Translations under genes and position numbers: made by a program | The notes under the pieces: model-generated | Databases searched by the model: none | What the model was told of the DNA's origin: nothing | Seen by the model: only the letters and a program-made list of their open reading frames with translations | Part shown: one piece after another, positions 39,318 through 48,089 of the stretch | Numbering within the stretch: the stretch's first letter is position 1 | How the letters are laid out: each line of letters starts with the position of its first letter | Assembly: GCF_029338375.1 (NCBI RefSeq) | Contig: NZ_CP119804.1 | Span: 2,872,955 to 2,936,954 of the forward strand | DNA: 64,000 bases | DNA from: Halorussus lipolyticus | GTDB taxonomy: Archaea > Halobacteriota > Halobacteria > Halobacteriales > Haladaptataceae | Reading direction: 5' to 3'

Positions 39318-39470
39318 CACTCTATCCGGCGCGTGCTGGCGCAGTCTCTCGTGACTGCGCCGAATCGCGCGAGGGATGAGTAGCGCAACGAAGTGAGCAA
39401 CGCAATCGGTTGGGGAGGTATGTGGCTGTCGCGGTGCGGGTCGGTGCGGTGACGCCTCGGCTTCGGGAGT
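39318..39470 (-). repeat. Dispersed intergenic repeat, copy B
   Basis: Read on the minus strand this region has CCCGCACCGCGACAG, CCTCCCCAACCGATTGCGTT and CGCTACTCATCCCTCGCGCG, the same blocks and order as copy A at 14905-15030. It includes GCGCAGTCTC/GAGACTGCGC-type inverted arms. It occupies most of the 380-base gap between the Nudix gene and the DtxR-type regulator; no gene is visible in the gap. Confidence 0.6.
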
Positions 39471-39615
39471 AGCTAGCTCTCTGCCACTTTCGACTTCAAC
39501 TTCGACTCGACCGGGACCATCATTCCGACCGCAAACCGCTGTTCTGACCGAAATTGAGGAGTGCGATGCTCGCCGGGAACACGTTTATACTCGCTCACGC
39601 CCTCCATCTACTCAA

Positions 39616-40104
39616 ATGACCGATGTTTCCGAGAGCGTCGGTCGGTACCTCAGCACCATCCACGTGCTGACCGCCGAGGCCGACCGGCGGGCGCGACCCG
39701 GCGAACTCGCGGACCTCCTCGACGTGAGCGGCGCGAGCGTCACCCAGATGCTGGCCACGCTGGACGACCGGGGTCTCGCGGTCTACGAGAAGTACGAGGG
39801 CGTCACCCTGACCGACGAGGGCGAGGACGCCGCCCGCGAGTTCGCGTGGCGGCGGTGCGTGGCCGAGAACTTCCTCGAAGACGACCTCGGCCTCGACGTG
39901 GCGGCGCTCGCCGACGCGGACGACCCCGACGACGCCGAGGACCCCCGCGCAATCGGACGGGTCCTCTCCGACGAGGCGGTCCACCGACTGAAGGTCCTCG
40001 TGAACCACCCCTGCGACGGGAAGTGCAACGCGCCCAACGACGAGTACCGGGCGTGTTCCGACGACGTGCGCGAGACCGCCGAGAGCGTAGACCTCGAACG
40101 GTAG
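39616..40104 (+). CDS. DtxR/MntR-type metal-dependent transcriptional regulator
   Basis: A 162-residue metalloregulator. The N-terminal winged HTH is VGRYLSTIHVLTAEADRRARPGELADLLDVSGASVTQMLATLDDRGLAVYEKYEGVTLTDEG; the dimerisation part continues RRCVAENFLEDDLGL with IGRVLSDEAVHRLKVLV supplying Glu/His metal ligands. The C-terminal SH3-like domain is absent; instead there is an unusual Cys group (HPCDGKCNAPNDEYRAC). It probably represses iron or manganese uptake genes. An AT-rich box (CGTTTATACTCG) about 25-35 bases upstream looks like its TATA element. Confidence 0.88.
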   Translation: MTDVSESVGRYLSTIHVLTAEADRRARPGELADLLDVSGASVTQMLATLDDRGLAVYEKYEGVTLTDEGEDAAREFAWRRCVAENFLEDDLGLDVAALADADDPDDAEDPRAIGRVLSDEAVHRLKVLVNHPCDGKCNAPNDEYRACSDDVRETAESVDLER

Positions 40105-40173
40105 GCAACTAATCGCGTCGGCTCGGGATTGTAATTCGTTCCTTTCCAACTGTATTTATTTCTTTCCGGGCGC

Positions 40174-40584
40174 TCAGAGGAGGTCCCGGTAGACCCGGCC
40201 GAACGCCTGTCGCTGGAGGGTCGCCACCGCGGCGCGCTCCTCGCTCTGGTAGGTCGCCGAGACCACGGTCTCGCCGAGGGCGTCGTGCCACGCGACGTGT
40301 TCGACGTTCTCGGAGCCTTGCTCTATCACCTCGCGGTCCCGGTCGGCCAACCAGTCGTCGTACTCCTCGCGCGTGCCGGTTCGGACCGTCAGGAGCGACG
40401 CGAACAGGGCGTCTCGGGCGGTCTCGACGACCTCGCCCGTCACGCGCCGGTCGTACTCGTCGGGGTCGAACGCCATCGCCTTCGCCGTCTCCTTGACGAC
40501 GGTCTGGGCCGTGGGACCGACCGCTTCGTACCGTTCGCGGGCCTCGGTTTCCGATTCGGGCGCGAGAAATCCGTGCGTGTTCAT
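40174..40584 (-). CDS. DUF5809 family protein
   Basis: A 136-residue acidic, mainly helical protein (MNTHGFLAPESETEARERYEAVGPTAQTVVKETAKAMAFDPDEYDRRVTGEVVETARDALFASLLTVR). It matches the haloarchaeal DUF5809 family, of unknown function, which is often found close to DUF5810 and rimI, as here. It has no signal or membrane segment. Confidence 0.82.
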   Translation of the reverse strand: MNTHGFLAPESETEARERYEAVGPTAQTVVKETAKAMAFDPDEYDRRVTGEVVETARDALFASLLTVRTGTREEYDDWLADRDREVIEQGSENVEHVAWHDALGETVVSATYQSEERAAVATLQRQAFGRVYRDLL

Positions 40585-40867
40585 GTCCGGGCGTTTGGCA
40601 GGGCGGGGACTACTGATTTTCGTCTAGGCTCTGTTCGATTTGGAGATGATGTGAAGTGAGTCGTCGGGGATGGAATTGGAGTGTCGTCTTCTTGAAGCCC
40701 CGCTCGCTCGACGGCCGGGACTCGTTGCGCTCCTCGGCCTTCGGCCTGCGGTGCTTACTTCCTCCGGGCACAGTCGAGCGCGCGGCCCCTTCATCCCACC
40801 CAGAGAAAATTTGGCCGAGCGTCTGCCGGTGGTCGATTTCACCGAGCGCCCGCTGGCGGGTGGTCGG
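40585..40867. other. Intergenic region with GC-rich repeat debris
   Basis: About 280 bases between the DUF5809 and DUF5810 genes. It has CTCGGCCTTCGGCCTGCGG, an inverted motif, and GCTCGCTCGACGG-like stretches resembling a decayed dispersed repeat. No reading frame is convincing. Confidence 0.4.
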
Positions 40868-41320
40868 CTACTCGTCGTCGCTCGCTGATTTTTCGTCCTC
40901 GTCGTCCAGCATCTCCTCGGTCATCTCCTGTGCTTCTTGGAGAATCGACTGGGCCTCGGCGTCGAGCGACCCGGCACCCGCACCGCCCTGTCCGCCAGCG
41001 CCGCCGGCCATCGAACCCCGGCCCTGCGAGTTGGCGCGCTCCAGTTCGTCTTCGAACAGGTCGCCGCCGCGCGGTTCGTCGCCGTGGCTGTGGTCGTGGC
41101 CGGTCGTATCTTCGAACACCTGCGGGAAACCGACCTCCTTGGCGTACTCCTCGACGCGCTCGGCGAGTTCGTCCTCGCCCTGTTCCTGCCAGTCGGGCGC
41201 GTGGTCGTCCAGCCACTCCTCGTGGTCGGCGTCGCCGAGCATCGCCGTGAACGCGAGGTGATTGGCGAGGTGTTCGGCGTCGGACTGAGGCGTCTCGCAG
41301 ACCGGACAGGCGTATCCCAT
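40868..41320 (-). CDS. DUF5810 family protein
   Basis: A 150-residue protein beginning with a zinc-finger-like block (MGYACPVCETPQSDAEHLANHLAFTAMLGDADHEEWLDDHAPDW), where CxxC and two His in AEHLANH could bind Zn. It continues with helices, a His-rich segment (TTGHDHSHGDEPRGG), a Gly-rich linker and an acidic tail. This matches the haloarchaeal DUF5810 family. It precedes DUF5809 and follows rimI, probably in one operon. The function is unknown. Confidence 0.82.
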   Translation of the reverse strand: MGYACPVCETPQSDAEHLANHLAFTAMLGDADHEEWLDDHAPDWQEQGEDELAERVEEYAKEVGFPQVFEDTTGHDHSHGDEPRGGDLFEDELERANSQGRGSMAGGAGGQGGAGAGSLDAEAQSILQEAQEMTEEMLDDEDEKSASDDE

Positions 41321-41357
41321 GCCCGGCCGTAGGTCGCCCGCGCCGAAAAGCGCCACG

Positions 41358-41867
41358 CTACTCGTCCAAATCGACCACCATAATCAGCGCGTCCTCGCCG
41401 TCGTCGTAGTACCGCGGCACCGTCCGGAGGTACTCGAAGTCGAAGCTCCGATACATCGACTGGGCGCGCTCGTTGCTCGCCCGAACTTCGAGTTTGACGC
41501 TCCGGGCACCGCCAACTTCTAAGACGTGGAGCGCCCGCTCCAGCAGTTCCGCCCCGATGCCCTCGCCGCGGTGGTCGGGGTGGACCGCGATGTCCTTGAT
41601 GTGGCCGAACGACCGCCCGTGGTTGGGCACGAGGTTGGCCACGACGTAGCCGACTACGCTCTCGGCGTCGTCGGAACCGTAGCCCGCCGTCTGCTCGTCT
41701 TTGACCGCGACCAGAAAGCCGGGCTCCTCGACGTACCGGTCGAACGCCGAGAACGGCCACGGCTGGTCGAACGAGGCCCGCTCGATGCGAAGCACCGCGA
41801 GCAGGTCGGCCTGCGCGGCCTGACGAATCTCCACGTCACCTTCGTCGCCCACGGGAGTCGTTGTCAC
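41358..41867 (-). CDS. rimI: Ribosomal protein N-acetyltransferase RimI-like
   Basis: GNAT enzyme of 169 residues (VEIRQAAQADLLAVLRIERASFDQPWPFSAFDRYVEEPGFLVAV; IKDIAVHPDHRGEGIGAELLERALHVLEVGGARSVKLEVRASNERAQSMYRSFDFEYLRTVPRYYDDGEDALIMVVDLD). The HRGEGIG loop binds acetyl-CoA, and the C-terminal RYYDDGEDALIM is diagnostic of RimI/Ard1-like N-terminal acetyltransferases. It precedes DUF5810 with a 37-base gap. Confidence 0.93.
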   Translation of the reverse strand: MTTTPVGDEGDVEIRQAAQADLLAVLRIERASFDQPWPFSAFDRYVEEPGFLVAVKDEQTAGYGSDDAESVVGYVVANLVPNHGRSFGHIKDIAVHPDHRGEGIGAELLERALHVLEVGGARSVKLEVRASNERAQSMYRSFDFEYLRTVPRYYDDGEDALIMVVDLDE

Positions 41868-42104
41868 TACTCGCGGCTTCTCGCCCGACCCTTATGAGTG
41901 TCATGCCCGACGACGGCCCGTAATTCTTTAGTAGTATTAATCATAAGAACGAAATGCACTCTCCGGCCGGAGGTGCAAGCTCCCGAAATCTCCCCCACCC
42001 ACCCCCACCTTTTGAACGGTGCCGGGAGTCAACTGTTCAATATTCGAGAGGCTACTGACGCAATTGCTCGAAAATCCAACATAATGTAACAAATCAGTAA
42101 TTAG
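41868..42104. other. AT-rich upstream part of an intergenic region
   Basis: Gene-free. It contains GTAGTATTAATCATAAG and a pyrimidine-rich run (CCCCCACCCACCCCCACC) around 41992-42010, unusual here. The rest of the gap carries the micro-ORF unit at 42105-42257. Confidence 0.4.
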
Positions 42105-42143
42105 TTTAAAGTGTTGTGAGCAATATTACATATTTGGAGGTGA
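42105..42143 (+). promoter_or_regulatory. TATA-like box and full Shine-Dalgarno of the 42150 micro-ORF
   Basis: TTTAAA (42105-42110) lies about 28 bases before the perfect GGAGGTGA (42136-42143), which is six bases before the ATG. The distances allow a short-leader mRNA starting near 42133. Confidence 0.5.
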
Positions 42144-42149
42144 GAAAGT

Positions 42150-42218
42150 ATGTTCGGATTCATCCTGAGCCACTGCAATGGTCCTTCGCTCCCCGACGAG
42201 CCGGCCTGTATGTACTGA
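42150..42218 (+). CDS. Candidate Cys-containing micropeptide (22 residues)
   Basis: The peptide begins MFGFILSHCNGPS and ends EPACMY, with cysteines at positions 9 and 20. The start follows GGAGGTGA by six bases, an exact match to the 16S anti-Shine-Dalgarno. A stem (GATTAG/CTAATC) beginning at the stop and then a T6 run follow. The whole unit from TATA to T-run is about 150 bases, isolated between convergently facing genes. No relative is known to me. Confidence 0.5.
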   Translation: MFGFILSHCNGPSLPDEPACMY

Positions 42219-42257
42219 TTAGACGCAACTAATCGAGTCAGCGAAATACGCTTTTTT
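42217..42257 (+). terminator. Hairpin and T-run after the micro-ORF
   Basis: GATTAG (42217-42222) pairs with CTAATC (42229-42234), overlapping the stop. AGCG (42240-42243) pairs with CGCT (42249-42252) and continues into six T residues. Archaeal terminators are mainly T-runs, so this is a plausible 3' end. Confidence 0.45.
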
Positions 42258-42366
42258 ACTTCGAACCGGAGATACGCACCCTATCGACAGACGAGTGTAT
42301 CGCGGTAATTCCGCCGTTACCAGTCGCTGGCGAGGACGCGAAAAACGAAAGAATTCGGTGTGCGAG

Positions 42367-44343
42367 TTAGTCGTCCGCGGGAGCGGGCGAGTCGCCGCCG
42401 GACTCGGCCTGCTTCTTCGTGTGCGAGAGCTTGCCACCGTCGGCGAGAATCTGGCGCTCGCGCTCGGAGGCGTCGAGGTGGGCCGTCGCTTCCCACTCGT
42501 CGTTGACGCGAACCGTGAACTCCTCTTTGCCGGAGCGGACTGCCTCGGCCACGTCGTCCACGATTTCGATGTTGTCGCCTTGGTCTATCTTCTCGTAGGT
42601 CTCCTCGTCGATGGTCAGCGGGATGAGACCGAAGTTGAACAGGTTCGCCTTGTGGATGCGGGCGAAGCTCTGTGCGAGGACGCCCTCCACGCCGAGGTAC
42701 ATCGGGCAGAGCGCCGCGTGTTCGCGCGAGCTACCCTGACCGTAGTTCTCGCCGGCCACGAGGAAGCCACCGTCGGACTGCTGTGCGCGCTCGGCGAACT
42801 GGTCGTCCACGCGCGAGAGGGTGAACTCCGAGAGCTTCGGGATGTTCGACCGGAACTTCAGGATGTCCGAGGTCGCCGGGATGATGTGGTCGGTCGTGAT
42901 GTTGTCCTCCATCTTCAGGAGGTTCGGGCCTTCGAGGTCCGACCCCATCTCGTCCTTCAGCGGCACGTCGCCGATGTTCGGACCCTTGATGAGTTCGTCG
43001 TCGGGGGCCTCGTCCGGGGAGATGAGGTCCACGTTGCTTCCGATGTACTCGTCGGGCATCTCGAAGCCGGGGTCCTCGAGGTCGCCGAGTTCGTCGGCGA
43101 GGTTGCGCGGGTCCACGATTTCGCCCTTGATTGCCGCCGCGGTGGCGACTTCCGGCGAGCAGAGGTAGACGTTGTCGTCCTCGATGCCGGACCGACCCTC
43201 GAAGTTGCGGTTGAAGGTACGGAGCGAAACGGAGTCGCTGGCCGGGACGTGACCGATGCCGATACAGGCACCACACGTCGCCTCGGAGAAGTTGACACCG
43301 GCGGCCATCATCTCGGCGACGTGGCCGTTCCGGGCGAGCATCTCGGAGGCCTGCTTGGAACCGGGCGCGACGATCATCTCGGTCGTCTGGTTCGTCGAGC
43401 GGCCTTCCAGCATCTTGGCGGCCGGGAGGATGTCCTCGTAGGCACCGTTCGTACAGGAGCCGATCATGACCTGATCGACTTCCGTGCCCTCGACTTCGCT
43501 GACGGGCACGACGTTGTCGGGCATCGAGGGCTTGGCGATGAGCGGCTCGATTTCCGAGAGGTCGATGGTGATTTGGTCGTCGTAGTCGGCGTCCTCGTCG
43601 GGGCCGATTTCGACGTGTTCGTCGCCGCGACCGAGGCGTTCGAGGTAGTCCTTCGTATTCTCGTCGGTCGGGAAGATGGACGAGGTGGCACCGAGTTCGG
43701 TACCCATGTTGGTGATGGTCGTCCGCTCGGGGACCGAGAGGCTCTCGACGCCCGGACCGGTGTACTCGAAGATTTTGCCGACGCCGCCCTTCACGCTGAG
43801 TCGTCGGAGCATCTCGAGGATGACGTCCTTGGCGGTTCCCCACTCGGGGAGTTCGCCTTCGAGTCGGACGTTGACGACTTCCGGCATCTCGATGTAGTAC
43901 GCGCCGCCGCCCATGGCGACCGTCACGTCGAGACCGCCGGAACCGATGGCGAGTTCGCCGAGGCCACCGGGAGTCGGCGTGTGGGAGTCCGAGCCAAGCA
44001 TCGTCTTGCCGGGTGCCGCGAAGTTCTCCTTGTGGACGTTGTGACAAATCCCATTACCGGGTCGGGAGAAGTGCGCGCCGTAGGTGCCCGCGGCCGACCG
44101 GAGGAAACGGTGGTCGTCGGTGTTCTTGAAGTCGAACTGGTAGGTCTGGTGGTCGCAGTACTGCGCCGCCAGTTCGGTCTGCACTTCGTCCAGTCCGAGC
44201 GCCTCGAACTGAAGCCACACGAGCGTCCCTGTCGTGTCCTGCGTGAGAACTTGGTCGATCTCGATTCCGATCTCCTCGCCGGTTTCGAGTTCGCCCTCGA
44301 CGAGGTGGTCCTCGAGGATTTTTTCCGTTAGCGTCTGTCCCAT
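42367..44343 (-). CDS. acn: Aconitate hydratase
   Basis: TCA-cycle enzyme of 658 residues interconverting citrate and isocitrate with a 4Fe-4S cluster. Diagnostic stretches: KTMLGSDSHTPTPGGLGELAIGSGGLDVTVAMGGGAYYIEMPEVVNV, VMIGSCTNGAYEDILPAAKML (first Cys ligand), GACIGIGHVPASDS (Cys ligand region), NRNFEGRSGIEDDNVYLCSPEVAT and GENYGQGSSREHAALCPMYLGVEGVLAQSFARIHKANLFNFGLIPL. The ATG at 44343 (MGQTLTEKILEDHLVEGELETG) fits the haloarchaeal family. The C-terminal tail is Ser/Gly-rich. Confidence 0.97.
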   Translation of the reverse strand: MGQTLTEKILEDHLVEGELETGEEIGIEIDQVLTQDTTGTLVWLQFEALGLDEVQTELAAQYCDHQTYQFDFKNTDDHRFLRSAAGTYGAHFSRPGNGICHNVHKENFAAPGKTMLGSDSHTPTPGGLGELAIGSGGLDVTVAMGGGAYYIEMPEVVNVRLEGELPEWGTAKDVILEMLRRLSVKGGVGKIFEYTGPGVESLSVPERTTITNMGTELGATSSIFPTDENTKDYLERLGRGDEHVEIGPDEDADYDDQITIDLSEIEPLIAKPSMPDNVVPVSEVEGTEVDQVMIGSCTNGAYEDILPAAKMLEGRSTNQTTEMIVAPGSKQASEMLARNGHVAEMMAAGVNFSEATCGACIGIGHVPASDSVSLRTFNRNFEGRSGIEDDNVYLCSPEVATAAAIKGEIVDPRNLADELGDLEDPGFEMPDEYIGSNVDLISPDEAPDDELIKGPNIGDVPLKDEMGSDLEGPNLLKMEDNITTDHIIPATSDILKFRSNIPKLSEFTLSRVDDQFAERAQQSDGGFLVAGENYGQGSSREHAALCPMYLGVEGVLAQSFARIHKANLFNFGLIPLTIDEETYEKIDQGDNIEIVDDVAEAVRSGKEEFTVRVNDEWEATAHLDASERERQILADGGKLSHTKKQAESGGDSPAPADD

Positions 44344-44510
44344 ATCGACCGAATATCGGCCCTCCAAAGGTATAAATCCCGCGTGTTTCGGTTCTGTACG
44401 GCCGTAGTAAACCCCGACGCCGTGTGGCAAAAATTGTCCGAAGCGGGACCGCGTCTCACGCGCGAGACGACTCCGCCAACGCTATACCGTTCCGGTCGGA
44501 CCGAACGCAC

Positions 44511-45005
44511 ATGTTCGAAAGCGGCCCCTTCGTCGCCGAACACGTTTCGGAGACCGACGACGACCAGATTCAACCCAACGGCGTGGACCTCACGCTGGAA
44601 GCGGTCTACGAACAGCGCGAACCCGGACGCATCGGCCGGGACGGCAAGGAGGTCGGCGACCGCCGACAACTGGAGACCGAACAGGTCGCCGACGACGCCC
44701 CCGAAACCTACTACCTGACGCCGGGCGGCTACGTGGTTCAGTACGCCGAGACCGTCGAAATTCCGGAGAACCACGTCGGATACATCTACCCCCGGTCGTC
44801 GCTTCTACGCAACTCCTGCATGCTCAACACCGCGGTCTGGGACGCCGGCTACGAGGGCAAGGGCGAGGGCCTGCTGGAGGTCCACCACGACATCGAAATC
44901 GAGACCGGCGCGCGCATCGCCCAACTCGTCCTCGCCGAGGCCGACCACGACGACACCTACGCCGGGTCGTATCAGGGCGAGAACGTCGGATTGGACGAGT
45001 TCTGA
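44511..45005 (+). CDS. dCTP deaminase/dUTPase family protein
   Basis: A 164-residue beta-fold nucleotide enzyme beginning MFESGPFVAEHVSETDDDQIQPNGVDLTLEAVYEQ. The family motifs QPNGVDLTL, HVGYIYPRSSLLRNSCMLNTAVWDAGYEGKGEGLLEVHHDIEIETGARIAQLVLAEAD and YQGENVG are present. The PRSSLLRN motif groups it with haloarchaeal dUTPases/dCTP deaminases that keep uracil out of DNA. The ATG at 44511 was chosen because the residues before it do not look coding. Whether it acts on dCTP or dUTP cannot be settled by eye. Confidence 0.9.
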   Translation: MFESGPFVAEHVSETDDDQIQPNGVDLTLEAVYEQREPGRIGRDGKEVGDRRQLETEQVADDAPETYYLTPGGYVVQYAETVEIPENHVGYIYPRSSLLRNSCMLNTAVWDAGYEGKGEGLLEVHHDIEIETGARIAQLVLAEADHDDTYAGSYQGENVGLDEF

Positions 45006-45092
45006 GTCTGCTGTTTCGCTTTCGCACGCTGACTGCACGACCGCGGCGTGCTTACTTCTCCTCCCGTCGTCGATTGCGTGGGGTTGGGAACA

Positions 45093-46118
45093 GTGACACA
45101 CGACAGACGAGAGTTTCTGCAACTCGGCGCGCTCGCCGGCGTCGGCGCGCTCGGTGCCGACCGCTTCGCAGACGTACCGATTCGAGTCGAACAGAACGAT
45201 TCACAAAACGCCGCGGACGACTGGCCGGGCATCGAGGTCCACGTGACCCAAGAGCGAGGCAACACCGGCCACTGGGTGCTTCCCGGCCGACGCCAGATTA
45301 GCGAGTACGTCTTCGGCACGCCCGAGAACCCGCGAATGACCGGCCAGCACTGGGTGAACGTCGCCCAAGGCCCGGTGAAGCAACTCCTGCAAGAACAGAC
45401 CTTTCAGGTCGGTCTCCCGGTCGAACAGCGCCGGACGAACGCCGACGGGTCGGAGTACACCATCACCGACATCCTCACGGGCTACAGCGACTCGGCGCAG
45501 GAAACCGACGGCCTCCTCGACGTGCGGTACGTAGACCGCCAGCCATACGACACGCCGGGCGAACCGGGCGATACGCTCGACACCGCCGAGGTCACGGCCG
45601 AGTTCGCCGACCCGGCGGGCAACGAGTACGAGGTGATACTCGACCACATCGTCAAGCCGCCGTTCCCGCCGTGGGAGACCGGCGGAGGAGTCGTCACCGG
45701 GACGTGGCTTCACGGAATCACGGGGACCGGGACGCCCCTGATGCCCCGACTGTTCAACTACGGCGCGCTCTGGGGCGTCGGCGCGCTCCGAATCAACGGC
45801 GAGACGGTGGACGAGGGCCGCGTTATCCACTTCATGACCTCCGAGAACGTCCGGAAGGCCGACAGCTACGCGCTGGCGCTGGACGAGGAGGTCCCGCTCT
45901 CGTCGGACGAGCGTTACCTCGGTCACCCGCATCACACCCACCTGTTCCTGCCGCCCATCAAGGCGACGCCGGAGGGGCCACAGGCGAACCCGGTGCCGAC
46001 CGCCTTCGAGTTGCCGAACGGCGAGACCCAACCGTTCGTCCACTTCATGTGGGACGAGGACGTTATCGAGGAGGTGGTCGTCCGCGGTGCGGGCGGTGAG
46101 CAGACGACGACCGAGTAG
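45093..46118 (+). CDS. Tat-exported protein of unknown function
   Basis: A 341-residue protein with a twin-arginine signal (DRREFLQLGALAGVGALGADRF) after a GTG start. The mature part (DWPGIEVHVTQERGNTGHWVLPGRRQISEYVFGTPENPRMTGQHWVNVAQGPVKQLL) is acidic and rich in aromatic residues. It contains HPHHTHLFLPPIK, a His cluster that may bind metal, and LFNYGALWGVGALRING. I do not recognise the family. Possible roles are a secreted enzyme or a binding protein; neither neighbour helps. Confidence 0.78.
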   Translation: MTHDRREFLQLGALAGVGALGADRFADVPIRVEQNDSQNAADDWPGIEVHVTQERGNTGHWVLPGRRQISEYVFGTPENPRMTGQHWVNVAQGPVKQLLQEQTFQVGLPVEQRRTNADGSEYTITDILTGYSDSAQETDGLLDVRYVDRQPYDTPGEPGDTLDTAEVTAEFADPAGNEYEVILDHIVKPPFPPWETGGGVVTGTWLHGITGTGTPLMPRLFNYGALWGVGALRINGETVDEGRVIHFMTSENVRKADSYALALDEEVPLSSDERYLGHPHHTHLFLPPIKATPEGPQANPVPTAFELPNGETQPFVHFMWDEDVIEEVVVRGAGGEQTTTE

Positions 46119-46334
46119 ACGACCGGAAACGAGTTCGGTCCGTCGGAGCGTCCGGACCGCCGTGTCTGTCGGCGGTCGGGACTGCTCCACGAGAAATAAC
46201 TACATCTATATTAAACACAACTATATATTTGTAAAGAACTCGTAGTTGTTTCCGAGTCCCGGCCTCTCGCCGAACTTTTTCGCGCCCCGGAAATCAGTGA
46301 GTGTATTTATGTTTATCTCTAGCCAACAAGTGGT

Positions 46335-46586
46335 ATGGTCGAACCCCGGCGGTTGCTGAGCCAAGAGAATCTAAGTCGGATGGAGGTACTCGGAGCAGTC
46401 GGCCTCTCCTTGCTCTTCGTCGCACCCGTCGTCTACTACGTCCTCAACTGGATTGCCAGTTACCTCGTCGGAGCGGCCGGCGTGGAGACTCCAATCCCGT
46501 TCTACCTCGCGGGCCTCATCTTGGTCGGGTCTGTCGTCGTCTCGATCTGGAGTGCGTTCAAGGTCGTCGAGTTCTACTACGCCTAA
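46335..46586 (+). CDS. Small two-helix membrane protein
   Basis: An 83-residue protein with a short basic start (MVEPRRLLSQENLSRMEVLG) and two hydrophobic segments (AVGLSLLFVAPVVYYVLNWIASYLVG and FYLAGLILVGSVVVSIWSAFKVVEFYYA). It has no cysteines and no soluble domain. It is convergent with trpB, with 19 bases between stops. The function is unknown. Confidence 0.7.
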   Translation: MVEPRRLLSQENLSRMEVLGAVGLSLLFVAPVVYYVLNWIASYLVGAAGVETPIPFYLAGLILVGSVVVSIWSAFKVVEFYYA

Positions 46587-46605
46587 AATTCCACCCAATC
46601 TGCTT

Positions 46606-47763
<1,158 letters not shown>

Positions 47764-47911
47764 ACCGTGTGGATGGAACTTATCGCACATAAATGTACGA
47801 GTCGGCCCATCATCGTGTAAAATAGAACTTGATTAGTAGTTAAATACAATCTAAAATTGGCGAAAAGATATTTGTGGCACTGGGGACAGTTCAGAAGTGG
47901 AGGTGACTCAG

Positions 47912-47971
47912 ATGATTCGGGCACTTGACATCATTACGTTCGGTCGTTGTTCGTACCCTCTTAACTGCTGA
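47912..47971 (+). CDS. Candidate Cys-containing micropeptide (19 residues)
   Basis: MIRALDIITFGRCSYPLNC follows a perfect GGAGGTGA (47899-47906) with five bases of spacing. AT-rich sequence about 30 bases further upstream (AAAAGATATTTGTGG) could hold the TATA box. Two cysteines (13, 19) close to the C-terminus recall the 42150 peptide. It lies between divergently placed trpB and the 3' end of the FAD oxidoreductase, with no other gene in the gap. Confidence 0.45.
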   Translation: MIRALDIITFGRCSYPLNC

Positions 47972-48089
47972 ACGAGGGTCCGAGGTATCGTGCGCTTCTT
48001 ATCCCCGCTCTCTCCGCTTCTCATCGGTTCGCGCGAACGCGCGCAGGTAACATTTATATAATAGTCAGCAACGCAGATATTCCGCCGCG

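Noticed and set aside
39414..39460. GGAGGT directly before an ATG (MWLSRCGSVR)
   Set aside because: There is no spacer between the Shine-Dalgarno and ATG, and it lies within the dispersed repeat copy B.
42295..44331. 678-codon open frame antisense to aconitase
   Set aside because: A codon-bias shadow: the minus strand encodes full-length aconitase with all cluster motifs.
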